Below, piece after piece: positions 8,290-16,879 of a stretch of 64,000 nt of DNA. Under the pieces are notes generated by a model, which ran no database searches, was not told the origin of the DNA, and saw only the letters and a program-made list of their open reading frames with translations. Numbering within the stretch: position 1 is the first letter of the stretch; each line of letters begins with the position of its first letter. Both the position numbers and the translations under genes were made by a program. Source of the DNA: G965237725 sp965237725 (GTDB taxonomy: Bacteria > Pseudomonadota > Gammaproteobacteria > Arenicellales > Poriferihabitantaceae); the NCBI GenBank assembly GCA_965237725.1, contig OZ250151.1, forward strand, positions 3,348,001 through 3,412,000, read 5' to 3'.

Positions 8290-9327
8290 TCAGGTATTAA
8301 TACTAGCACCATGGCCAGGCAGGTCGTTTGGAACGATCACGCCATCAATTAGCTCCGCGCCACTACAGGGGTCAGGATCGAGGTTCAGATGGGAATCCAG
8401 ATCGACATGATCCATTAGCCCGGTTATTGCGGCGCCTGCGGAAATAGACATCGCAGATTCCCCCATACAGCCGATCATGGTTTTCAAATCAAAAGCACGG
8501 GCTACAGCTATGATTCGCAGCGCCTCGGTTATGCCGCCACATTTCATCAGTTTTAAATTTACCCCATCAACGCAATGCGCCCAGTTTGGAATATCGGTGG
8601 AAAAGCGACAGGATTCATCCAGATAAATTGGTAATGGGCGGTTTTTAAATATTGCCGGTAACTCGCTTTCCTGTCCTTCAGCCAATGGTTGCTCGATATA
8701 ATCGGTATTTCGTTCGGACAACCACTTCATCATGAAAATGGCGTCTTTAGTACTCCAGCCGCCATTGGCGTCTACCCGCAGATTGACATCATAATTTTTA
8801 GTGCTTTGAACAACCTGATTAAACATGGCCTGATCCGCTTCAATACCTTCGGGCGAGCCCAGTTTTATTTTCAGCGACTTGATGCTAGTGCCATCGAGTA
8901 AAAGTGGGACGCGTTCCTTCACCACTTCTGGCGGATTTATGCCAATGGTTACCGAAGTAGATATCACAGGTTTTCCGGTGCCAAGCATTTTATAAAGGGG
9001 TAAATTGGCTTTTTTACCGAGCCAGTCCCACAATGCAATTTCAAGACCAGCTTGGGCACAGGCAGGAATATTTTGTTCCCGGCCGAGATCATAAATTTGT
9101 TGTACCGATAGATTATCCAAATCCTGGGATAAGAAATTTTCAAGTACCGATTTTGCAAGATCGGTGGTTGAACAACCTTCACTTTTACCTGGGGAAAGTT
9201 CACCCCAACCAGTTATTTTCTGATGGGTGACTGAAATGAAAAGATTGTCCGATCCGGTATGAACGCCGCGGCTGATGGCCAGTGGAAATCTTTTTTTAAG
9301 AAAAATAGTTTTAAATTCGACTTTCAT
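8290..9327 (-). CDS. dgcA: enolase-superfamily racemase/epimerase, DgcA-type
   Basis: Protein of 345 residues with the mandelate racemase/muconate lactonising fold: N-terminal capping domain, then a barrel with K-I-K-L-G-S near 155, metal ligand block R-V-D-A-N-G-G-W, the Y-I-E-Q-P-L acid, L-D-E-S-C and the K-L-M-K-C-G-G lysine. This is the dipeptide epimerase branch (AEE), which includes N-acetyl-D-glutamate racemase DgcA. Pairing with DgcN 29 bases downstream favours D-glutamate catabolism over muropeptide dipeptide epimerisation. It follows pta by 60 bases, so the three genes may be one operon. Confidence 0.75.
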   Translation of the reverse strand: MKVEFKTIFLKKRFPLAISRGVHTGSDNLFISVTHQKITGWGELSPGKSEGCSTTDLAKSVLENFLSQDLDNLSVQQIYDLGREQNIPACAQAGLEIALWDWLGKKANLPLYKMLGTGKPVISTSVTIGINPPEVVKERVPLLLDGTSIKSLKIKLGSPEGIEADQAMFNQVVQSTKNYDVNLRVDANGGWSTKDAIFMMKWLSERNTDYIEQPLAEGQESELPAIFKNRPLPIYLDESCRFSTDIPNWAHCVDGVNLKLMKCGGITEALRIIAVARAFDLKTMIGCMGESAMSISAGAAITGLMDHVDLDSHLNLDPDPCSGAELIDGVIVPNDLPGHGASINT

Positions 9328-9387
9328 AATAATTGGATTTGGGCAGTATAATCTGCAACCAAATTAGCCGGTACTAATCAGCTTTTG

Positions 9388-10380
9388 TTAATCAACTTGA
9401 ACTGCGGTTACTGCGGTCAATTGTACAATGTCCTCGACGCTACATCCTCTCGAAAGATCGTTGACCGGAGAATTTAATCCCTGAAGGATTGGACCTATGG
9501 CCTTTACGCCGCCGATACGTTGGGCGATTTTATATCCAATATTGGCAGACTGGAGATCTGGAAAAATAAAAACATTGGCGGGCGCAGAAACCTTAATATT
9601 GGGTGCCTTTTGTTTCAAGACTTCGGGTAATACTGCAGCATCGAATTGCACCTCGGTCATAAGTTCAAAACCTGGTTGGGCTTGAGTAATAATTTCACCC
9701 GCTTCAATGACTTTGTCAACATTGGCATGTCGGGCACTGCCTGCTGTAGAAAATGATAACAGTGCAACCTTCGGTTCCAATCCAGCCAAATCCCGTGCAC
9801 TATTAGCAGATGCTATAGCGATGCCCGCAAGTTGTTTGGCATCGGGGTCGATGACCAGGGCGCAGTCAGCATAAATTACGGTGCCTTGTATTGCCTGGTG
9901 TTCGAGTTGGTGTTCCATTAAGAAACAGCTCGAAACCAGATCGCTCCTGGGTTTCATGCCAATAATCTGTAATGCATTTCTAACCACATCGGATGTGGTA
10001 TTCACGGCCCCGGCAACACAGCCATCAGCATCGTCTGCCGCAACCATCAACATCGCGAAGGTCAATGAATTTTTGGATTGTTCAATGGCCTGTTGTTCGG
10101 TTAAGCCCTTGTGTTTCCTTTTTTCTAATAAGGTTTGGGCGTAACAATTAAATTTGGCGCAATTATTGGGATCCATAATGGAAATCGATCCAAGATCAAG
10201 ATCATTGATTTTAGCCAGATCTTTTACCGTGTCCTGGTTTCCAACCAGAATGACTTCTGCCAGTCCAGCTTCGGAGATCAACGTCGCGGCTTCTATTATT
10301 CGAATATCATTGGCTTCGGGTAGCACGATTTTTCGGGTTCTGGCTTTGGCCAGATCAATAATTCGTTCGAGAGCACTCAT
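9388..10380 (-). CDS. pta: phosphate acetyltransferase (short form)
   Basis: Protein of 330 residues made only of the catalytic PTA_PTB domain, as in taurine-degrading bacteria, without the long regulatory N-terminus of the enteric enzyme. Conserved blocks are I-V-L-P-E-A-N-D near the start, C-V-A-G-A-V-N-T-T-S-D-V near 120, and S-A-N-I-G-Y-K-I near 283. It converts acetyl phosphate and CoA to acetyl-CoA. Xsc, encoded upstream on the same strand but across a 595-base repeat-rich gap, releases acetyl phosphate, so this Pta is its natural partner. Confidence 0.92.
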   Translation of the reverse strand: MSALERIIDLAKARTRKIVLPEANDIRIIEAATLISEAGLAEVILVGNQDTVKDLAKINDLDLGSISIMDPNNCAKFNCYAQTLLEKRKHKGLTEQQAIEQSKNSLTFAMLMVAADDADGCVAGAVNTTSDVVRNALQIIGMKPRSDLVSSCFLMEHQLEHQAIQGTVIYADCALVIDPDAKQLAGIAIASANSARDLAGLEPKVALLSFSTAGSARHANVDKVIEAGEIITQAQPGFELMTEVQFDAAVLPEVLKQKAPNIKVSAPANVFIFPDLQSANIGYKIAQRIGGVKAIGPILQGLNSPVNDLSRGCSVEDIVQLTAVTAVQVD

Positions 10381-10450
10381 GTCCGAAAATTCGCATCAAT
10401 TGGCATGAAAAGCAAGTCTTCCAGTAATTTCCTCTCTACTGTCTTTCCGG

Positions 10451-10580
10451 AAAATTCTGCCGGGAGCAGAATTTCGCATAGCCCCAACGGGGTGAGTATC
10501 AGGGATGATACGAACAAAATTCTGCCGGGAGCAGAATTTCGCATAGCCCCAACGGGGTGAGTATCAGGGATGATACGAAC
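10451..10580. repeat. two tandem copies of the 65-bp structured repeat
   Basis: Units at 10451-10515 and 10516-10580 match the array at 6819-7143, with the same TTCTGC/GCAGAA, CCCC/GGGG and GTATCA/TGATAC palindromes and the same orientation. The variant GCATAG replaces the common GCGTAG. It lies between pta and xsc. The gap 10381-10975 is otherwise made of REP-like palindromes; I see no gene in it. Confidence 0.88.
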
Positions 10581-10630
10581 AATGACCTAGGAATATCCGG
10601 AATCCGTGTGTAGATCTACGACTCCCCACA

Positions 10631-10660
10631 CCGTCATTCCCGCGAAAGCGGGAATCCGTC
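10631..10660. repeat. REP-type palindrome (CATTCCCGCGAAAGCGGGAATCC)
   Basis: Sequence with arms GATTCCCGC / GCGGGAATC style: ATTCCCGC then GAAA then GCGGGAAT, giving 8-bp perfect arms with a GNRA-like tip. This is a widespread proteobacterial REP form and differs from the 65-bp units beside it. Confidence 0.75.
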
Positions 10661-10707
10661 TATAGAACTGCGTAGGGTCAATATTTATCGCGAATGTAGG
10701 ATTCTAC

Positions 10708-10958
10708 ATGGATCCCGGATACCCTTTCAGGGTTCCGGGATGACGACAATTTTTTAACCTTTTCCTGTCAATTCACCCGTCCCGTGGATTCTTCGGCGCT
10801 ATACGCCTCAGGACGACACTGTCGTTCTGAGTGCAGCGCGTCGTCCTGAACGTAGTGAAGGAAAAAATCCATGTACAGTATTGCCTAAAGTCAGTTTTTG
10901 TGGAGAATCCGACGTCTGGCATGGATCCCGGATACGCTTTCAGCGTTCCGGGATGACG
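10708..10958. repeat. dispersed REP-like hairpins between pta and xsc
   Basis: Two copies of the ATGGATCCCGGATA...TCCGGGATGACG palindrome lie at 10708-10745 and 10920-10958; inner loops are CCCTTTCAGGG and CGCTTTCAGCG, so the tips co-vary while pairing is kept. Between them are degenerate GTCGTCCTGA / TCAGGACGAC inverted repeats around 10810-10860. The last copy ends 18 bases before the xsc stop codon and may protect or end the ald-xsc transcript. Confidence 0.65.
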
Positions 10959-10975
10959 GGTGTTTAGTATGCAGG

Positions 10976-12739
10976 TTAGACGAAATCTTTGTACTTGGGT
11001 AGATGTCGAACAGGTTTATTCAACGCATCTCTTCTAAAAGGATCGCCCAGTTCCCGGGTGCACATAATTTCGATAACGGTGGATTTTCCATCGTTCATTT
11101 GCATGTCAATGGCTTTTGTCAGGGCAGGGCCGACATCTTCCAGTTTATCCACAGCAATACCTTCTGTGCCCATGGCCTTACCAATTTCTGCAAAGCTTTC
11201 ATTATCCAGTTCACCGGCCACAAATCTGCGATTGTAAAAATCAACCTGATTCTTTTTCTCGGCGCCCCATTGGCGGTTATGAAAAACCACGCCGGTAACC
11301 GGAATGTTATGTCGAACCGAGGTCATGATTTCGGACATGCTCATAGCCCATGCACCATCACCTGAATAAGCTACAGCGGGGCGATCCTGGGCAGCACACT
11401 TGGCGCCAATCATGGTCGGCAATGCATAACCACAGTTACCAAAACTCATTGGTGCAAAGAAACTACGTGGTCGCTCGAAGCGAAGATAGCTGTTGGCAAT
11501 GGCGTTGATGTTACCAATATCCGTAGAGACCATAACATCAGCAGGCATGGCGTTTTCCAGTTCACGAAGAACCTGACGAGGATGTAACCAGTTGCCTTCT
11601 TCTTCGCCCTGTTCCTTGATCATGTCCAGACTATAGTCGTCTTTTTCATGGATCCATTCATTCAATTCAGTTTCCCAGGCTGCTTTATCATCAGCGATGA
11701 TCTTGGCCCGTTCCTCTTTATTGCCATCGCACGCCAGTTCTAAACCATTGAGGCGAGACAGCAGGGCTTTGGCGGAAGCACCGGCGTCACCGCAGATGCC
11801 CACTGAGATTTTCTTCACCAGTCCAAGCATTTTGTGATCAGCATCGATCTGGATAATTTTTGCATCTTTTGGCCAGTAGTCTATGCCGTATTGTGGCAAG
11901 GTTCCAAACGGTCCAAGCCGGGTACCTAAAGCGATGACCACATCAGCCTTGCTGACCAATGACATGGCCGCTTTGGATCCGTGATAACCCAACGGACCAC
12001 ACCACAAAGGATGGCTTGCAGGGAAGGAATCATTATGCAGATAACTGTTAACTACCGCAGCGCCCAGGCGTTCTGCCAGGGCTTTGCATTCGTCAACGGC
12101 ATCAGCCATGACCACGCCACCACCAGAAACAATTACCGGAAATTTCGCGGTCTTGAGCATTTCAGCTGCTTCGTTCAGGGTCTTATCACCACCGGGTCCG
12201 CGATCCAGAACCATGGGTTGAGGTATGTCGATATCGACATCGCCATAAAAATAATCCCGAGGAATATTTAGCTGGGTCGGGCCCAGTTCCGAATGCGCCC
12301 GATCGAAGCAACGAGCCGTGTATTCCGCCATACGTGCGGGGTTGTTTACATGGCCTTGATATTTTACAAATTCCTGGAACATCGGTAGCTGGTTGGCTTC
12401 CTGGAATCCGCCCAGCCCCTGACCCATGGTGCCGGTTTCCGGGGTGATCATGACAACGGGTGAGTGGGCCCAATAGGCTGCCGCAACGGCAGTCACACAG
12501 TTACTGATGCCGGGTCCATTTTGGCCGATAACCACACCGTGTCGTCCGCTTACTCGCGCATAACCATCAGCCATATGGCCGGCACCCTGTTCATGGACAA
12601 CGGGTACCAGACGGATGCCTGCGGGTGCAAAAATATCCATAGCATCCATAAACGCAGAGCCCATGATTCCAAAAATATCAGTGACACCATTGGCAGCCAT
12701 TGTTTCTACAAAAGCTTCTGATGTGGTCATTTTTGTCAT
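10976..12739 (-). CDS. xsc: sulfoacetaldehyde acetyltransferase
   Basis: Protein of 587 residues, a thiamine-diphosphate enzyme of the acetolactate synthase superfamily: N-terminal PYR domain with the glutamate in V-V-H-E-Q-G-A-G-H-M, central domain, and C-terminal PP domain with Y-S-G-D-G-A-W-A-M-S for Mg-ThDP. Segments such as H-N-R-Q-W-G-A-E-K-K-N-Q are characteristic of Xsc. It cleaves sulfoacetaldehyde with phosphate to acetyl phosphate and sulfite in the cytoplasm, the central step of taurine, isethionate and related sulfonate breakdown. It lies 50 bases downstream of ald, almost certainly cotranscribed. No taurine aminotransferase or sulfite exporter is in the window. Confidence 0.92.
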   Translation of the reverse strand: MTKMTTSEAFVETMAANGVTDIFGIMGSAFMDAMDIFAPAGIRLVPVVHEQGAGHMADGYARVSGRHGVVIGQNGPGISNCVTAVAAAYWAHSPVVMITPETGTMGQGLGGFQEANQLPMFQEFVKYQGHVNNPARMAEYTARCFDRAHSELGPTQLNIPRDYFYGDVDIDIPQPMVLDRGPGGDKTLNEAAEMLKTAKFPVIVSGGGVVMADAVDECKALAERLGAAVVNSYLHNDSFPASHPLWCGPLGYHGSKAAMSLVSKADVVIALGTRLGPFGTLPQYGIDYWPKDAKIIQIDADHKMLGLVKKISVGICGDAGASAKALLSRLNGLELACDGNKEERAKIIADDKAAWETELNEWIHEKDDYSLDMIKEQGEEEGNWLHPRQVLRELENAMPADVMVSTDIGNINAIANSYLRFERPRSFFAPMSFGNCGYALPTMIGAKCAAQDRPAVAYSGDGAWAMSMSEIMTSVRHNIPVTGVVFHNRQWGAEKKNQVDFYNRRFVAGELDNESFAEIGKAMGTEGIAVDKLEDVGPALTKAIDMQMNDGKSTVIEIMCTRELGDPFRRDALNKPVRHLPKYKDFV

Positions 12740-12789
12740 TCGTTATTCCTCTATAAATTGATTTTTAAATACTAAATTATTTTTTCGTG

Positions 12790-13908
12790 TTATGCGTTCA
12801 GTGCTGCAGTGGCTTCTACAAAATCGTAGCCAAGGTCTTCTGCAACTTCACGATAAGTGACTTTCCCCGCATGTACATTGAGACCATTGCGCAAATGTTC
12901 GTCATCGAGTAACGCAGCTGTTGCCCCCTTGTTGGCCAGGGCCAGGGCAAAGGGCAGGGTGACATTATTTAATGCATAGGTTGATGTACGGGGTACACCG
13001 CCAGGCATATTGGCAACGCAGTAGTGCACAACATCATCTACAACATAGGTGGGATCAGCATGGGTGGTGGCTTTTGAGGTCTCACAACAACCACCCTGGT
13101 CTATAGCAACATCCACAATTACGGATCCCTTTTTCATATTCCTAACCATTTCGGCGGTAACCAGTTTTGGTGCTTCAGCACCAGGAATAAGTACACCACC
13201 AATAACCAGATCCGCGCTCAGAACGTGCTGTTCCAGGGCATCCGAAGTAGAGAACACCGAATTGGTTGATCGCCCGAATTGTTGCCAGTGTCTTTCGATG
13301 GACATTGGGTTGTTGTCAAGCACCCAGACGTCAGCACCCATGCCAACCGCAATGTGACATGCGTGGGTTCCCACAACCCCAGCGCCGAGTACAACAACTT
13401 TAGCCGGGTCTACCCCTGGTACACCGCCGAGTAACATACCCAATCCGCCGTGGGGTTGCTCGAGACAATATGCCCCGGCCTGAATCGACATTCTGCCGGC
13501 AACTTTTGACATCGGTGCGAGCAAGGGCAGACCGCCAAAGGGTGAAGTAACGGTTTCATATGCAACACAGGTTGCGCCGCTGTTTACCAGATCCTTGGTT
13601 TGTTCTGGATCAGGAGCAAGATGCAAATAGGTGTATAAAATTTGTCCTTCACGTAACATCGCCCGTTCAACTGCCTGGGGTTCTTTGACTTTAATAATCA
13701 TCTCAGCCTTAGCGAAAATTTCTTCAGCGGTTGAAATAATTTTTGCACCAGCAGATTCGTATTCACTGTCCGCTGCACCGATGCCAACGCCAGCATTGGT
13801 TTCAACCAGGACATCGTGGCCGTGCTTGATCATTTCCCGAACACTGGTTGGGGTCAGACCAACGCGATATTCGTGATTCTTAATTTCTTTAGGGGCGCCT
13901 ACTAACAT
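12790..13908 (-). CDS. ald: alanine dehydrogenase
   Basis: Protein of 372 residues, full length for Ald, opening M-L-V-G-A-P-K-E-I-K with the R-V-G-L-T-P block and catalytic Lys/His region Y-T-Y-L-H-L-A. The NAD site is V-V-L-G-A-G-V-V-G near 172. It deaminates L-alanine to pyruvate and ammonium. Beside xsc it regenerates pyruvate, the amino acceptor for taurine:pyruvate or AEP:pyruvate transamination; phnW in this window would supply such alanine. It is the first gene of the ald-xsc unit. Confidence 0.95.
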   Translation of the reverse strand: MLVGAPKEIKNHEYRVGLTPTSVREMIKHGHDVLVETNAGVGIGAADSEYESAGAKIISTAEEIFAKAEMIIKVKEPQAVERAMLREGQILYTYLHLAPDPEQTKDLVNSGATCVAYETVTSPFGGLPLLAPMSKVAGRMSIQAGAYCLEQPHGGLGMLLGGVPGVDPAKVVVLGAGVVGTHACHIAVGMGADVWVLDNNPMSIERHWQQFGRSTNSVFSTSDALEQHVLSADLVIGGVLIPGAEAPKLVTAEMVRNMKKGSVIVDVAIDQGGCCETSKATTHADPTYVVDDVVHYCVANMPGGVPRTSTYALNNVTLPFALALANKGATAALLDDEHLRNGLNVHAGKVTYREVAEDLGYDFVEATAALNA

Positions 13909-14045
13909 TTGAATTCCTCGATGGGATTAAAGAGACTTAGTCTAAGCCAAATAAATATGGAAATTTGACCTGAATTTCCCGATGAAGGGGTGCGGCTTGT
14001 CAACTAAAAATAGTTAACCACGAGGGACAAAATCCGCGACTTTCA

Positions 14046-14069
14046 GGCAAAATTTGCCGAGGCGGCAAA
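14046..14069. promoter_or_regulatory. overlapping inverted repeats upstream of ald
   Basis: Three GGCAAA/TTTGCC half-sites overlap: GGCAAA-A-TTTGCC at 14046-14058 and TTTGCCG-AGG-CGGCAAA at 14053-14069, sharing the middle arm. They lie about 140 bases before the ald start. They could be a regulator site or two mutually exclusive hairpins. Nothing else is evident in the 327-base gap 13909-14235. Confidence 0.35.
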
Positions 14070-14235
14070 ATAGTAATTCTGGGGGTGATGTTGTAGTACC
14101 AGAAACCCCTGTCAGGCTAATCCAGATTTTGCAACTTGTTGATTTTATGTGTTTATTTCCAGACCAATTTTGGAAAGTCAAATTTTAACCCAATCCACTG
14201 GCCAGCTTGTTTTGTTTTTCAATCTTGCAGCCAGA

Positions 14236-15360
14236 CTATCTTATAGAATGGTACATGGTGTTTCGGCTTGGTTTGGTTAATACCAGCTGCCAAAGCTGCA
14301 TATGCCGGGCATTGAAAGCGCCGATAAAGCAATTCAGGTAATACTTCCACATTCGATAAAAATTTCCCCCGTATTCTTTTTCATACAAGTGCCAGCTGTT
14401 ATCGAAATTGGTTTCCCATGCGATTAGGGTTTTGGCGTAATCCATTCCAAAATTATGCCAGTCCTCGAGAATAAACAAGCCATCAATAGCGTTACCGATG
14501 TGATCGATATAGGGAATTTTTCCGTTAGGGAATATATATTTGTTTGCCCATGGGTCGGCGCTGATGGTTTTATAACGGTGCCCAATGGTATGTAGTAAAA
14601 ATAACCCAGAGTCTTTAAGTTTGTCGCTGGCCACCCGCATATAGGTCCGATAGTTTCTTGGGCCAACGTGTTCGAACATACCAACAGAAACAATCTTATC
14701 AAACTGGCCTTCTACTTTTCGGTAGTCCTGCAATCGGATATCGACGTCCAGGCCTTTACACACCTCGCGCGCCAATTCTGCCTGGGCTTTGGATATGGTG
14801 ACGCCGGTTACCCTGACACCATAATTTTCTGCCGCAAATTTTGCCATACCACCCCAGCCACAGCCGATGTCGAGCAGGGACTCTCCTTTTTTCAGTTCGA
14901 GCTTCTTACAAATTAAATCAAGTTTGGCTTGCTGAGCGTCATCGAGATTATCAGCGTTCCTCCAATATCCACAACTATAGATCATTCTTTTGTCCAACAT
15001 GTTTGCATAAAACTCATTACTCAAATCATAATGAACTTCAGCAACTTTTCTGGATCGGGTGATGGTTTGCATATTTGAAAACAAATATCCCATCACCATT
15101 ACGGCAATGGAAAGGTTGTAATGGGTTTTTGTTTCGAGACGGGCTTTTAAAACTTTTTCAAACATTAAGTCCATTCGTTCACAATCCCACCATCCATCCA
15201 TATAGGCTTCGCCAAATCCAAGTGTTCCGTGAATTGCAACTCTTCGATACAATGCTTCGTCGTTCACACTGATATCCCAGGGTTGATTGCCATTGAATTT
15301 AATGCCTGCGCCCTCGGCAATATTGGTGATACTTTTTTTATAGTTAATCATTATGTGCAA
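14236..15360 (-). CDS. cfa: cyclopropane-fatty-acyl-phospholipid synthase
   Basis: Protein of 374 residues that methylates cis double bonds of membrane phospholipid acyl chains using S-adenosylmethionine. The SAM-binding loop L-L-D-I-G-C-G-W-G-G lies near 162; V-H-Y-D-L-S-N-E-F-Y and M-I-Y-S-C-G-Y-W are Cfa signatures, and V-G-M-F-E-H-V-G supplies the catalytic region. Length and all blocks are normal. It is a single gene, divergent from the NUDIX gene. Confidence 0.94.
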   Translation of the reverse strand: MHIMINYKKSITNIAEGAGIKFNGNQPWDISVNDEALYRRVAIHGTLGFGEAYMDGWWDCERMDLMFEKVLKARLETKTHYNLSIAVMVMGYLFSNMQTITRSRKVAEVHYDLSNEFYANMLDKRMIYSCGYWRNADNLDDAQQAKLDLICKKLELKKGESLLDIGCGWGGMAKFAAENYGVRVTGVTISKAQAELAREVCKGLDVDIRLQDYRKVEGQFDKIVSVGMFEHVGPRNYRTYMRVASDKLKDSGLFLLHTIGHRYKTISADPWANKYIFPNGKIPYIDHIGNAIDGLFILEDWHNFGMDYAKTLIAWETNFDNSWHLYEKEYGGNFYRMWKYYLNCFIGAFNARHMQLWQLVLTKPSRNTMYHSIR

Positions 15361-15463
15361 TCGAGTTTATGCTCATCTCATTGATATTATAAGTTATTGA
15401 AAAAGTTCTGGTTTCTATATAACGAACAATGTTTTTTATACCATTACATGAACCCAAATTTAT

Positions 15464-15979
15464 ATGAAAGTTCAAAATTCTAATCCTTCCAGTGAAATCG
15501 TCTGGATTGTGGATTCAAAGGACAATGTGGTGGATACCATGGCCCGTGGAGAAATGCGGAAACGGGGTCTGATATACAGAGTTACTTATTTGCTGGTGTT
15601 TAACAACGCGGGGCAATTACTGGTACAGACCCGAACCATGTCAAAAGATATGTATCCGGGTTATCTGGATTTTTCCGCCGGTGGTGTTGTGCTTGCTGGG
15701 GAATCCTATGAAGTCTCGGCGGAAAGAGAGCTCAGCGAGGAGCTTGGAATTGATAATAAACTAACCCCACTGTTTGATATTTATTTCGAAGAAAGCCAAT
15801 CCCACCCCATAAACAGAAACTGGGGGAGGGTGTTTTACTGTGTCAGTGATGGTCCATTCTCATTGCAGGCGGAGGAAGTCAGTGATGCGGTTTTCATGGA
15901 TGTGGACAAAGCCCTGGAAATTTCTCCTGCATTGATTACCCCGGATACCAGACAGGTGCTAATTGCGTGGTTGTTGTGA
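15464..15979 (+). CDS. NUDIX hydrolase (YfcD-like)
   Basis: Protein of 171 residues with a NUDIX box G-E-S-Y-E-V-S-A-E-R-E-L-S-E-E-L-G at about 80-96, fitting G-x5-E-x7-R-E-x2-E-E-x-G with small variations. The order V-D-S-K-D-N-V-V ... R-G-L-I-Y-R-V-T-Y resembles the YfcD / isopentenyl-diphosphate isomerase-like subgroup. The substrate is a nucleoside or prenyl diphosphate; which one is unknown. It converges with the enoyl-CoA hydratase gene. Confidence 0.8.
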   Translation: MKVQNSNPSSEIVWIVDSKDNVVDTMARGEMRKRGLIYRVTYLLVFNNAGQLLVQTRTMSKDMYPGYLDFSAGGVVLAGESYEVSAERELSEELGIDNKLTPLFDIYFEESQSHPINRNWGRVFYCVSDGPFSLQAEEVSDAVFMDVDKALEISPALITPDTRQVLIAWLL

Positions 15980-16098
15980 TTCCTAACGTTTTATATCCAC
16001 ATCGATCATGCGCGGGGCATGGACCCAATCCAGACAATTTTTGTATCCTCGCGGAGGGCTGGTCGGGATGCAGTCATCTTGGTGTGATTTGATATGGA

Positions 16099-16857
16099 TT
16101 ACTTTTTCTTCCGGGATTTTATATAGTCCCGCAATGCATGTCGCGTTTCATCTGATTGATAGCACTCGGAATCATATTTTGCTTCCAGCGCCAGGGTTTC
16201 TTCAAGGCTCGATTCCAGGGCGCGGTTAAAGCCATCCTTGATATTTTTCATTCCAATTGGAGAAAATCCGGACAGTTTTTTAGCCAGCTGCAATGCTGTA
16301 TTTTCGAGTTCATCATCGGCAACAACATCCGTTACTAATCCAATTTGCAGAGATTTTTCTGCATCTAATATTTCAGCGGTCATAGCCAGATGCATGGCCC
16401 ATCCTGCACCGACGATATGATTTAACAGATAGGTCAAGCCGCCGCTTGGGCTGAATCCAAGTTCAGCATCGGGTAAACCCAGTTTGGCAGATTTCCCTGC
16501 GATACGAATATCCGCCATCAAAGCGATTTCCAGCCCGCCACCCAGAGCATAACCGTTGATGGCTGCAATGATGGGCTTATTCAGGTCTCGAGCTATGTGG
16601 CACATTTCCTGATACAGACCAGTTGCCTGGGTGAAATCATCATCACTCATGGCATCCATGGCCTTGATGTCTGCGCCGACACTGAACGCCCGACCCTTGC
16701 CGGTAATGACAATACAACGAATCTCATCTTGCTTTGATTCATTTGAGAATAAACTCACCAATGCTTCGAGATGGGGAACGTCCAGGGCGTTTAATGATTC
16801 CTCTCGATCCAGGGTTGCCCACAACACTTTATCGATGATTTTTGTTGTCAATGCCAT
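16099..16857 (-). CDS. enoyl-CoA hydratase/isomerase family protein
   Basis: Protein of 252 residues with the crotonase fold: S-V-G-A-D-I-K-A-M near 60 for CoA binding and the oxyanion-hole block N-G-Y-A-L-G-G-G-L-E near 104. A glutamate in E-L-G-F-S-P-S-G-G is in the usual acid/base zone. It is the last gene of a four-gene minus-strand operon, 22 bases after the acyl-CoA ligase-like gene, so it likely acts on the CoA thioester formed there. The substrate is not predictable. Confidence 0.85.
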   Translation of the reverse strand: MALTTKIIDKVLWATLDREESLNALDVPHLEALVSLFSNESKQDEIRCIVITGKGRAFSVGADIKAMDAMSDDDFTQATGLYQEMCHIARDLNKPIIAAINGYALGGGLEIALMADIRIAGKSAKLGLPDAELGFSPSGGLTYLLNHIVGAGWAMHLAMTAEILDAEKSLQIGLVTDVVADDELENTALQLAKKLSGFSPIGMKNIKDGFNRALESSLEETLALEAKYDSECYQSDETRHALRDYIKSRKKK

Positions 16858-16879
16858 TTAAGCTATTACTCTTATCGGT

